From Verrucomicrobiia bacterium (GTDB taxonomy: Bacteria; Verrucomicrobiota; Verrucomicrobiia; Limisphaerales; UBA1319), in NCBI GenBank assembly GCA_017880715.1, contig JADGRT010000229.1, forward strand, positions 1-5,508: a stretch of 5,508 bases of DNA. Reading direction: 5' to 3'. Under the pieces are notes generated by a model. That model was not told the origin of the DNA, searched no databases, and worked only from the letters and a program-made list of their open reading frames with translations. Position numbers and translations under genes: made by a program. Of this stretch, positions 1 to 5,508 are shown piece after piece (within the stretch, counting starts at the first letter, position 1; every line of letters begins with the position of its first letter).

Positions 1-156
1 CTCGAAATGACTCATTACCTCTGGTGGCCTAACCAGAAGAATTTTGTCTTACGCCCCAAGCCTTTTCGTCCGCAGTTTTTGCGTTGCAGAAACGACCCGC
101 TTCGATTTAGTATGGCTGCTTGATACCATGGCCCACACGACAATCGTGCCACCGAT
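1..156. other. Non-coding leader upstream of the DUF4912 gene
   Basis: No convincing gene is visible here. It is less GC-rich than the coding DNA that follows, as expected of an upstream region. Open frames on the minus strand run through it into the DUF4912 gene but encode low-complexity Gly/Arg-rich sequence and look like shadows. A 5-bp inverted repeat (CTGGT at 21-25, ACCAG at 32-36) is too weak to call a terminator. The end of a preceding gene could lie just left of the window. Confidence 0.5.
84..113 (+). promoter_or_regulatory. Weak sigma70-like promoter candidate for the DUF4912-TPR unit
   Basis: TTGCAG (84-89) and TAGTAT (108-113) are separated by 18 bases. They match the -35 consensus at 3 of 6 positions and the -10 consensus at 4 of 6. 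The -10 would put transcription start near 120, giving a leader of roughly 37 bases before the ATG at 157. Position and spacing are reasonable, but matches this poor occur often by chance, so this is only a candidate. Confidence 0.2.
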
Positions 157-1383
157 ATGAAGCCCGTTAACAAATCCAGGAAAGGTCCCAAACGCCTGGT
201 GAAGTCCGCGGCCAAAACCCGGAAACAGGGAACCTCCCGCCCACCGCGCAATGTCACGCCCAAACCCCGCCCCGCACGGATGCTCCATATTCCGCCCGCG
301 CTGCTGGAAGACGATCCGGTCACCCCGCCGGAAACCCCGCCTCCGCACCCGGCGGAATCCGTTATTCCTGGCTGTTCCTTGTTCTTAGAAGCGGTCGATC
401 CTTTCACCGTTTATGGCTATTGGTTTTTCGATCGGGAGTTCAGCCCTAACCCGCGTGAAACCTTGTCCTCCACCCTTTGGCAACTCCGGATTCAGCGGGT
501 TCAAGGGCTGGATAAAGTGGCCATCCAACAGACGGTCGCCCTCGCTGCCGGCGATTGTTTTGTGTCCGTCCCGCACGCCGGGTCTGTCTATGTGGGAGAA
601 CTCGGCTATGGGTCGCCCGCGGGCGCCTGGATCGCCGTGGCGACCTCGCTCACGGCCGCCACGCCTCCCGTCGCGGTAGCGGAAGCTAGTCGAGTGGAAC
701 TTGCCCGAGTGGCCGAGGATCAACCCGTGCCACTGCCGGCCCCCTCACCCGACATTTCCAAGCCGGATGCTCAAGCGCACCCGGCGCCCGCAGCGCCTTC
801 CCCAGCAATCGCATCGGCGATCTTCCCGTCCCGGTCGCAAGCCACCGACGACCTGTTCCCAATCCCGAGGGCGGACCTCTCGCCCGCCACCAGCACAACC
901 GGGCCAGAGGCGCGAAAAATGCCAGGCCCCGTTTCGTGGGTGGCCGCGCAGCAGCCAGCCGGGCCGCCCGCCGGTTCCGGGACGCAACCCGCGCCGTTCA
1001 CGACCTCCGCCGCACCGCCGACGCCCCAGGCTCCACTCCCGGGGTTGTTCACCCCTTTGACCCCCACGCCCGATTGGATGGCGCCACTGCCAACGGTGTC
1101 GAGCGAAGCCATGAAAGAGATGGCGCCGAAGCCCACCGCTCCTTTCTGGTTTAATGCGAATGCCGAATTGATCATCTATGGCGCCACCGAACCCACCGCC
1201 ACGGTTCGTTTAGGGGCTCAACCCTTGACGTTGCGCGAGGATGGAACGTTCAGCCTCCGCATCGACCTGCCCGATGGGGCGCACGAGTTGGTGCTGAGCG
1301 CCATTTCCGCCTCCGGCCATGAAAGCCGAACCGCCCGCCTTTGCTTCCACCGCCAAACAATCTATCATGCCACCAACCCCTAA
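157..1383 (+). CDS. DUF4912 domain-containing protein
   Basis: The 408-residue product has four parts. Residues 1-45 are Lys/Arg/Pro-rich and probably disordered. Residues about 74-165 match the DUF4912 pattern: an aromatic-rich 'DPFTVYGYWFFD' start (81-92), a central strand 'WQLRIQRV' (108-115), and a closing segment with 'FVSVPHAGSVYVGELGY' (135-151). Residues about 166-328 are a Pro/Ala/Ser linker. Residues about 329-402 form a small beta domain ('AELIIYGATEPTATVRLG', then 'LREDGTFSLRIDLPDG' and 'LVLSAISASGHESRTARL') resembling Ig-like or CARDB-like modules. No signal peptide or membrane helix is seen, so a cytoplasmic location is likely. DUF4912 has no established biochemical function and I do not assign one. 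No clear ribosome binding site precedes the ATG at 157; it is kept because the basic N-terminus reads as genuine and the other nearby upstream ATG (128) is out of frame. The gene overlaps the next one, suggesting translational coupling. The DUF4912 call is by remembered motif, not a search. Confidence 0.82.
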   Translation: MKPVNKSRKGPKRLVKSAAKTRKQGTSRPPRNVTPKPRPARMLHIPPALLEDDPVTPPETPPPHPAESVIPGCSLFLEAVDPFTVYGYWFFDREFSPNPRETLSSTLWQLRIQRVQGLDKVAIQQTVALAAGDCFVSVPHAGSVYVGELGYGSPAGAWIAVATSLTAATPPVAVAEASRVELARVAEDQPVPLPAPSPDISKPDAQAHPAPAAPSPAIASAIFPSRSQATDDLFPIPRADLSPATSTTGPEARKMPGPVSWVAAQQPAGPPAGSGTQPAPFTTSAAPPTPQAPLPGLFTPLTPTPDWMAPLPTVSSEAMKEMAPKPTAPFWFNANAELIIYGATEPTATVRLGAQPLTLREDGTFSLRIDLPDGAHELVLSAISASGHESRTARLCFHRQTIYHATNP

Positions 1384-2260
1384 ATCGGCCAGGCGTAACC
1401 CCGGACAACCAAAGCCCTCGGCGAACCGGGCGGAAATGATGAAACGCCGCCGGCGATTGAGTCTGAAGCTGTTCGGATCTGGCTTGGGGTTGCTGGCCGC
1501 AATCTGGATCACCGCCCCGCTGTGGCACATCGGCAAGCCCATCCCCGGCCGTTACTCAGCGCCTTTGCCAGCTACGACCGAATCACCCACCCCCGCCGCA
1601 GCGACCGGCGGCCGCCCCAATCCAACTTCTGCGGACGCGAACGCCATCCTCGAACACAAGAGCGCGGGCCTTGAATTCCTCCGGCAGGGGCAAGCCTTGG
1701 AAGCCGTTCAGGAGTTTCGCGAAGCTCTGGCTCCCAACCCCAATGACGAGGATGTGCATTTCAACCTTGGCATCGCGCTGTCTCGAAATGGCCAGCTCGA
1801 TGAGGCTAAAGAGCATTACCTCGAAGCGTTGCGGCTCATGCCAGACTACACCGAGGCCCATAATAACCTGGGCAATCTTCTCATGCGCCAGGGAAAGTTG
1901 GATGAGGCCATCGATCAATACCAGACCGCGCTTAAAACCATGCCCGACAATGCCACCGCCCATAACAACCTGGGCACGGCCCTGGCCCGGCAAAAACGAA
2001 TGGTGGAAGCCATGGCGCATTTCCGGGAGGCCATGCGTATTTTGCCCGATTACAGCGAAGCCCATTTTAACCTGGCAAACGCCTGCCTGGCTTCGGGGCA
2101 GGTCATCGAGGCGATCACCGAATTCAACGAAACTTTGCGACTCAAACCCGAGTTCGCCCCGGCCCTGCAGGGCCTGGAACAAGCCCGCCAAAAAATGTCC
2201 GGGATCGTGGCCCGTACCAACTCCCCGACTTCACCCGCGCTGGCCCCGTCAAGAAACTGA
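1367..2260 (+). CDS. Membrane-anchored tetratricopeptide repeat (TPR) protein
   Basis: From the ATG at 1367 the product is 297 residues. A basic stretch 'MMKRRRRLSLK' (24-34) leads into one hydrophobic helix of about 17-20 residues (about 31-50, 'GLGLLAAIWITAPLW'), so the protein is probably anchored in the inner membrane with the rest outside the cytoplasm. A Pro/Thr/Ala linker follows. Then come five consecutive 34-residue TPR units at about 93-126, 127-160, 161-194, 195-228 and 229-262, with the usual pattern of N/H-N-L-G, small residues and a closing P-[ND/E]. TPR arrays bind partner proteins; the partner is unknown. Units 3 and 4 both begin with an 'EAHNNLG'/'TAHNNLG' core, suggesting internal duplication. 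The start is uncertain: 1319 (in frame, 65-base overlap with the DUF4912 gene), 1367 (17-base overlap) and 1436/1439 are all possible, and none has a good ribosome binding site. I prefer 1367 because residues encoded before it mirror the conserved end of the DUF4912 gene in another frame. Confidence 0.88.
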   Translation: MPPTPKSARRNPGQPKPSANRAEMMKRRRRLSLKLFGSGLGLLAAIWITAPLWHIGKPIPGRYSAPLPATTESPTPAAATGGRPNPTSADANAILEHKSAGLEFLRQGQALEAVQEFREALAPNPNDEDVHFNLGIALSRNGQLDEAKEHYLEALRLMPDYTEAHNNLGNLLMRQGKLDEAIDQYQTALKTMPDNATAHNNLGTALARQKRMVEAMAHFREAMRILPDYSEAHFNLANACLASGQVIEAITEFNETLRLKPEFAPALQGLEQARQKMSGIVARTNSPTSPALAPSRN

Positions 2261-2301
2261 GTTCTTTTGCCGAAACCAGGGCCGCCGGATGAGGGCACCC
2301 C

Positions 2302-2391
2302 GCCTACAGCCCGAACGGGCCGTTGTAGGCCGGGTCCCCTGACCCGGCGCTCATGCCGCTGGGACGCCGCGTGGGGGCACGCGGCCTACAA
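2302..2391. repeat. Array of three adjacent GC-rich hairpins; REP-like intergenic repeat candidate
   Basis: Three stem-loops lie head to tail. Hairpin A pairs GCCTACA (2302-2308) with TGTAGGC (2324-2330), with an inner stem GCCCG (2309-2313) / CGGGC (2316-2320) around an AA loop. Hairpin B pairs GCCGGGTC (2329-2336) with GACCCGGC (2341-2348) around CCCT. Hairpin C pairs GCCGCGTG (2366-2373) with CACGCGGC (2378-2385) around GGGG. An outer 9-bp inverted repeat, TTGTAGGCC (2323-2331) and GGCCTACAA (2383-2391), encloses B and C, so A and the outer stem compete for the same TGTAGGC. The array lies between convergent genes and lacks a long T-tract. It may be a dispersed REP-like element, a folded RNA 3' end that blocks transcription or decay, or both. 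Confidence 0.7.
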
Positions 2392-2411
2392 ATATCCCGG
2401 CTTTTGAAAGT

Positions 2412-2443
2412 CCGGTGCCACCACCGGGCGGCTGTTTCTTTTT
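2412..2443 (+). terminator. Possible rho-independent terminator of the DUF4912-TPR unit
   Basis: CCGGTG (2412-2417) and CACCGG (2422-2427) form a perfect 6-bp GC-rich stem with a 4-base loop. After a 7-base gap comes the T-rich tract TTTCTTTTT (2435-2443). The gap is longer than in a textbook terminator, which weakens the call. It lies about 150 bases after the TPR stop codon and about 25 bases from the end of the convergent htrA gene. On the minus strand the same hairpin is followed only by a short mixed tract. Confidence 0.35.
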
Positions 2444-2468
2444 CCCTGGGATCAGGATTCCTACCGGT

Positions 2469-3968
2469 TTACCCGGCTTTGTTTTCATCCACGACCACAT
2501 ACCGGCTGCTGCCCTGGCGCCACACCTTCAGCAAGGTCGTTTTGTCTTTCGGATTTTCCGTCAAGCGCACCGCCTCCGCCGCGTTTTTCACCGGCTCACG
2601 ATTGATTTCCTGAATGATATCTCCGGGTTTCAAACCGGCTTCGTAAGCTGCCGAGTCCGGATCCACCTCGGTCACCACCGCCCCCCAAACGCCGGCGGGC
2701 ACGTCCATCTGCCGCCGGATCTCATTGTTAAGATCGCTCACGCCCACACCATTCAAGGTGCCGGTGTCGCTGCTGTCGGGAGTGCCGGATTTGGCCAGCC
2801 GATCCTTGCCGGGAAGTTCCTTGATCGCAACCTCGATGGTTTTGGTCGAACCCTCCCGCGCCACTTGGATCGGCACGGTCTTGCCCGGCTGGGTCTGGGC
2901 GACGGCCAACTTGAGCTGACGACTGTCCGTCGCCGGCTTGTTATTGAAGGCCAGGACCACGTCGCCGCTTTTCAGTCCGGCCTGGTCAGCCGGGCTGCCA
3001 GCCGTGACATCGCCGATGAGCACGCCTTGCGTCCCTTTGAGCTTGAATTCCTTCGCCAAAGCCGGAGTTATGTCCTGAATCAGCACGCCGAGATAACCGC
3101 GCGTGACCCGGCCGTCCTTGACGAGGTTGTCCATGACGTAACGGGCCAGGTTGGTGGGGATGGCGAAACCGATGCCCTGGTTGCCGCCGTTGCGGCTCAG
3201 CATGGCCGTGTTGATGCCAATCAAGCGGCCTTCGACATCGACCAGCGCGCCGCCGGAGTTGCCGGGATTGATGGCGGCATCGGTCTGAATGAAGTCCTCG
3301 TAATCCAGGCCCATATTGCCGCGGCCTTTGGCGCTCACCATGCCCATGGTGACGGTCTGGCCAATTCCAAAGGGATTGCCCACAGCCAGGACAAGATCGC
3401 CAACCTCGATTTTATCGCTGTCGGCTATCTCGATGGACGGAAGATCCTGGGCTTCGATTTTAATCACCGCCACGTCTGTTTTGGGATCGGTGCCGACCAC
3501 CTTGGCGGTGAATTCGCGGCCATCCTGCAGGGTGACTTTGACTTCATTGGCGCCATCGACCACATGGTTATTGGTCAGCAGGTAACCATCCTTGGAGACG
3601 ATAACCCCAGAGCCGACCCCGTGTTCGCGCGGAACGTGGGGCGATGGCCGGCCGGACTGCTCATCGAAGAACTGACGCAGCCAGGGGGCGTAAGCTTCCA
3701 GGCCTTCCGGAAACCGGTTTGGTTTGATCGCCGTGGACGTAACCACCTTGACCACGCTCGGACTGACCTTCTTGACGACGGGCGCGAAACTGGTGGTAAA
3801 TGGGCCGCTACGGGCGATTGGCTTTTCGTCCACCTCCACCCGCGCCGCCGTGTCTTTCGGTTTCAGGGCCGTGGTCAGGCCCGCTATCGCCAGCACGCCG
3901 CTAATCGCCAGCATCGGCGCCCAGCTCATCCATCTGTTACCTATTGTTTTCATATCGGTTTTTTCCAT
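2469..3968 (-). CDS. htrA: HtrA/DegP/DegQ (Do) family periplasmic serine protease with two PDZ domains
   Basis: The 499-residue product degrades or refolds damaged proteins in the cell envelope. A hydrophobic segment (about 17-35, 'PMLAISGVLAIAGLTTA') exports it; no clear signal peptidase I site follows, so it may stay as a membrane anchor. The S1C trypsin-like domain spans about 60-290, with a complete catalytic triad: His135 in 'TNNHVV', Asp165 in 'DPKTDVAVIKI', and Ser238 in 'INPGNSGGAL'. PDZ1 runs about 291-385, opening with the ligand-binding 'GYLGV' (291-295) and with 'SPADQAGLKSGDVV' (325-338). PDZ2 runs about 405-495, with 'AAYEAGLKPGDII' (440-452). Length and order match the DegP/DegQ type rather than the one-PDZ DegS type. 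Two starts are possible: the ATG at 3968 and the ATG of residue 6 at 3953, which has a purine-rich GGAAAA stretch about 10 bases before it. It lies 74 bases after mqnD on the same strand and is convergent with the TPR gene. Confidence 0.96.
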   Translation of the reverse strand: MEKTDMKTIGNRWMSWAPMLAISGVLAIAGLTTALKPKDTAARVEVDEKPIARSGPFTTSFAPVVKKVSPSVVKVVTSTAIKPNRFPEGLEAYAPWLRQFFDEQSGRPSPHVPREHGVGSGVIVSKDGYLLTNNHVVDGANEVKVTLQDGREFTAKVVGTDPKTDVAVIKIEAQDLPSIEIADSDKIEVGDLVLAVGNPFGIGQTVTMGMVSAKGRGNMGLDYEDFIQTDAAINPGNSGGALVDVEGRLIGINTAMLSRNGGNQGIGFAIPTNLARYVMDNLVKDGRVTRGYLGVLIQDITPALAKEFKLKGTQGVLIGDVTAGSPADQAGLKSGDVVLAFNNKPATDSRQLKLAVAQTQPGKTVPIQVAREGSTKTIEVAIKELPGKDRLAKSGTPDSSDTGTLNGVGVSDLNNEIRRQMDVPAGVWGAVVTEVDPDSAAYEAGLKPGDIIQEINREPVKNAAEAVRLTENPKDKTTLLKVWRQGSSRYVVVDENKAG

Positions 3969-4019
3969 TGGGTTGTTTGCGTTATTCGCTTCACTCTGGA
4001 AGAAATAGACACCATGGCG

Positions 4020-4048
4020 ATGACAGGAACCTTTCCGGACTATTACAA
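4020..4048 (-). promoter_or_regulatory. Candidate htrA promoter overlapping the end of mqnD
   Basis: Read on the minus strand, TTGTAA (4048-4043) and TGTCAT (4025-4020) are separated by 17 bases, and each matches the sigma70 consensus at 4 of 6 positions. Transcription would start near 4012 and give a leader of about 44 bases before the ATG at 3968. The -35 element lies within the palindrome at 4043-4056. If real, htrA can be transcribed independently of mqnD. The matches are modest. Confidence 0.3.
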
Positions 4049-4056
4049 ATTTGTAA
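4043..4056. promoter_or_regulatory. Perfect 14-bp palindrome, possible operator upstream of htrA
   Basis: TTACAAATTTGTAA is exactly self-complementary with no spacer. It covers the mqnD stop codon (4043-4045) and the last three sense codons, and lies about 75 bases upstream of the htrA ATG. It is AT-rich in otherwise GC-rich coding DNA. It overlaps a possible -35 element, the position expected for a repressor site. As an RNA hairpin it would be weak, with no T-tract, so a terminator is unlikely. The cognate regulator, if any, is unknown. Confidence 0.35.
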
Positions 4057-4903
4057 GGACAAACTCCAGTTCGGGCAGGCGAGGGATGAGGCCGCGTGCG
4101 TGCGCCTGCCCCAGAAAACGGCGGATCGATTCGCGGCCTTTGTCGCCGTAATCCAGCGTCCAGTGGTTCACATACATGCCCACGAACTTGTCGGCCAGCT
4201 CAACCCCCATGTCGCGCGCGTACTGCAGCGCATGCTGCACGGCTTCGGGCCGATGATCGAGGCTGTAGCGAATGCTTTCCGTCAGCAAATCGGCGATGAG
4301 CTGGCGTTCCGCCACGGCAAATCGCTTGTGAATGACGTTGCCGCCCAGTGGCAGCGGAAGGCCGCCGGTTTCGCGCCCCCACCAGACCCCCAAGTCCTCG
4401 CAAAGCTTCAGGCCTTCCTTTGGGTAGGTCAACTGTCCCTCGTGAATGATGAGTCCCACCTCGGCCGCCCCGGAACGCACAGTCTGAAAAATCCGGTCGA
4501 AAGGCACCACCACGAAATCGAATTCCCGGGCGCTTTTGCCCAGCCAAAGCTGCAGTGCCAGGAAGGCGCTGGTTAACACGCCGGGCACGGCGATTTTCTT
4601 TTTCGCCACTTCGTCGCGGGTGAACGAATCGCGGGCCACCAGCAGGGGACCGTAGCCATCGCCCATGCTGGCGCCGCTGGGCAGCAGGACGTACTGATCG
4701 TAAACATAGGCATAGGCGTGAATACTGATGGCGGTGATGTCGAGTTCGCCGCGGCGCGCCCGGTCGTTCAGGGTCTGAATGTCCTGCAAAATGTGCTGGA
4801 ATCGGTAGCCACGATCCGGAATCAGCCCCTTCGCCAGGGCATAAAACATGAAGGCATCATCGGGGTCCGGCGAGTGACCCAGGGTTAACGCGCGTTTTTC
4901 CAT
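4043..4903 (-). CDS. mqnD: 1,4-dihydroxy-6-naphthoate synthase (futalosine pathway of menaquinone synthesis)
   Basis: The 286-residue protein matches MqnD throughout, and its length fits the family (about 270-290). MqnD converts cyclic dehypoxanthinylfutalosine to 1,4-dihydroxy-6-naphthoate, a late step of menaquinone synthesis, in the cytoplasm; the fold is a two-lobed periplasmic-binding-protein type. Visible family motifs: 'HSPDPDDAFMFYAL' (10-23), 'DIQTLN' (41-46), 'AISIHAYA' (58-65), 'GDGYGPLLVAR' (81-91), 'VPGVLTSAFL' (106-115), 'GLIIHEGQLTYP' (150-161) and 'GGLPLPLGGN' (180-189). His154 in 'IIHE' aligns with the histidine proposed as catalytic base in the Thermus thermophilus enzyme (His145). 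No other mqn gene is in the window, so the rest of the pathway must lie elsewhere. The ATG at 4903 puts the N-terminus where the family begins; the bases before it are pyrimidine-rich with no Shine-Dalgarno sequence. It follows the upstream gene by 32 bases, so co-transcription is likely. Confidence 0.93.
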   Translation of the reverse strand: MEKRALTLGHSPDPDDAFMFYALAKGLIPDRGYRFQHILQDIQTLNDRARRGELDITAISIHAYAYVYDQYVLLPSGASMGDGYGPLLVARDSFTRDEVAKKKIAVPGVLTSAFLALQLWLGKSAREFDFVVVPFDRIFQTVRSGAAEVGLIIHEGQLTYPKEGLKLCEDLGVWWGRETGGLPLPLGGNVIHKRFAVAERQLIADLLTESIRYSLDHRPEAVQHALQYARDMGVELADKFVGMYVNHWTLDYGDKGRESIRRFLGQAHARGLIPRLPELEFVLTNL

Positions 4904-4935
4904 GAGAGGAAATTAGCGGGATCACTGGGGGGTTG

Positions 4936-5508
4936 TCACGGCTCAATTGCGCACCGTTCAAGCACCGCCGGTTTCCCGCAGAGGTTCTCCAACCGGTGCA
5001 GGAAACCCCCCATCCTGGGACGGCCATTGTAACGAAAGAGAGTCTCGACCAATCGGTAGTGGATGCGCCCCCGCTGGGCGGCGTATTGCAGTGCCAGCCA
5101 GCGATAGTATGTCTCCATGCTCTTCATGTTTTGCGTGAAGACAATCCGTACCAACTCGTCGAGCAGCGCATCGGCGCGCTCGTCGAACAGACGGCTTGCG
5201 TCCGGCGCCGGGCTGCCCGGCACCGGCTGGTAACGCTGCACGAAGACATACGCCCCCGGCAACGCGCGCAGGAAACGAAACCGCACCACGTCCTCGGCCA
5301 AACTGGTGTTGAAACCGTACATGCAGACGAATTGCACGTTGTCCCGGCTGTTCGTTTGCAGCAGCGCATAACGCTCTCGCACCCGTTCCAGATGGCGCGC
5401 GTCATTCAGGCTGAAGTGGTAGTTGCGCCGCGTGAAATTAGAATTCGAGCAGCGGATGCGGCGCAGCAGCGCGGCCGCCTCGGGCGTCAGCCGCCGCAGG
5501 TCAAGGGT
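4936..5508 (-). CDS. C-terminal part of a probable radical SAM protein (5' end outside the window)
   Basis: The frame is open to the right edge, so the visible 190 residues are the C-terminal part of a longer protein; the ACC codon at 5508-5506 is the first complete one seen. A GTG at 5382 could give a 148-residue product, but the codons before it read as ordinary protein ('NFTRRNYHFSLNDARHLERV'), so it is almost certainly internal. Residues 55-100, with 'RDNVQFVCMYGFNT' (55-68), 'LAEDVVRFRFLRALPGA' (70-86) and 'YVFVQRYQPVPG' (87-98), resemble the last strands of a radical SAM barrel, where a 'GF.T..ED..R...L' turn precedes a 'Y.P.PG' strand. A conserved-looking tail follows: 'KSMETYYRWLALQYAAQRG' (129-147) and 'LFRYNGRPRMGGFLHRLE' (157-174). 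The diagnostic CxxxCxxC motif would be N-terminal and is not visible, so the class is inferred. It does not look like MqnC or MqnE. It is 32 bases upstream of mqnD on the same strand. Confidence 0.6.
   Translation of the reverse strand, partial: TLDLRRLTPEAAALLRRIRCSNSNFTRRNYHFSLNDARHLERVRERYALLQTNSRDNVQFVCMYGFNTSLAEDVVRFRFLRALPGAYVFVQRYQPVPGSPAPDASRLFDERADALLDELVRIVFTQNMKSMETYYRWLALQYAAQRGRIHYRLVETLFRYNGRPRMGGFLHRLENLCGKPAVLERCAIEP

Noticed and set aside
21..36. Inverted repeat CTGGT/ACCAG as a terminator of an upstream gene
   Set aside because: The stem is only 5 bp with a 6-base loop and is followed by a purine stretch before a short T-run; no upstream gene end is visible.
701..1060. Alternative frames within the Pro-rich linker of the DUF4912 gene
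   Set aside because: Biased composition (GC-rich, Pro/Ala codons) suppresses stop codons in the other frames and yields Arg/Pro low-complexity translations.
1583..2191. Minus-strand open frame (202 codons) opposite the TPR gene
   Set aside because: The regular pattern in its product is the antisense reflection of the 34-residue TPR periodicity; there is no independent support.
2302..2391. CRISPR array or integron attachment site
   Set aside because: The units alternate in orientation, are only 7-9 bp and have no regular spacers, and no cas or integrase gene is nearby.
2415..4151. Long plus-strand open frame (578 codons) antisense to htrA
   Set aside because: It mirrors a clearly real protease with an intact triad and two PDZ domains. 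Its product is rich in His/Asp/Gly/Arg without recognisable motifs, as expected of the antisense of GC-rich coding DNA.
3944..4576. Plus-strand open frame (210 codons) opposite mqnD
   Set aside because: It is antisense to a well-conserved enzyme gene, and its product shows no recognisable domain.
4904..4935. Independent promoter for mqnD in the 32-base gap
   Set aside because: The gap shows no recognisable -10/-35 pair and is too short for a full promoter and leader; read-through from the upstream gene is simpler.

Overview
The window looks like chromosomal DNA of a GC-rich, Gram-negative-type bacterium, most likely from the Verrucomicrobia (Pedosphaera/Limisphaera-like). This rests on three things: a DUF4912 protein with the layout I associate with that phylum (basic N-terminus, DUF4912, long Pro/Ala linker, small C-terminal beta domain), a futalosine-pathway menaquinone gene (mqnD), and weak or absent Shine-Dalgarno sequences at every start. 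The placement is inference from family knowledge, not from a marker gene.

Layout. Positions 1-156 are a short non-coding leader with one weak promoter candidate. On the + strand, a DUF4912 gene (157-1383) overlaps a gene for a membrane-anchored protein with five TPR repeats (about 1367-2260); the two are probably one transcription unit. Then come 208 non-coding bases (2261-2468) between convergent genes. They hold a striking array of three adjacent GC-rich hairpins built from alternating GCCTACA/TGTAGGC units (2302-2391), and a separate hairpin plus T-tract that could end the + strand transcript (2412-2443).

On the - strand, reading right to left, are the C-terminal 190 residues of a protein that runs off the right edge (4936-5508, probably a radical SAM enzyme), then mqnD (4043-4903) 32 bases later, then an HtrA/DegQ-type periplasmic serine protease with two PDZ domains (2469-3968) 74 bases after that. 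A perfect 14-bp palindrome covers the mqnD stop codon and overlaps a possible -35 element, so htrA may have its own regulated promoter inside the mqnD end.

How the genes work together. mqnD serves respiratory quinone synthesis; htrA serves envelope protein quality control; the DUF4912 and TPR proteins have no known pathway, although the TPR protein is membrane-anchored. I see no mobile element, CRISPR array, tRNA, rRNA or phage gene, and no convincing evidence of a new multi-gene system. The items most worth a second look are the hairpin array, the palindrome before htrA, and the unidentified enzyme-like gene next to mqnD.
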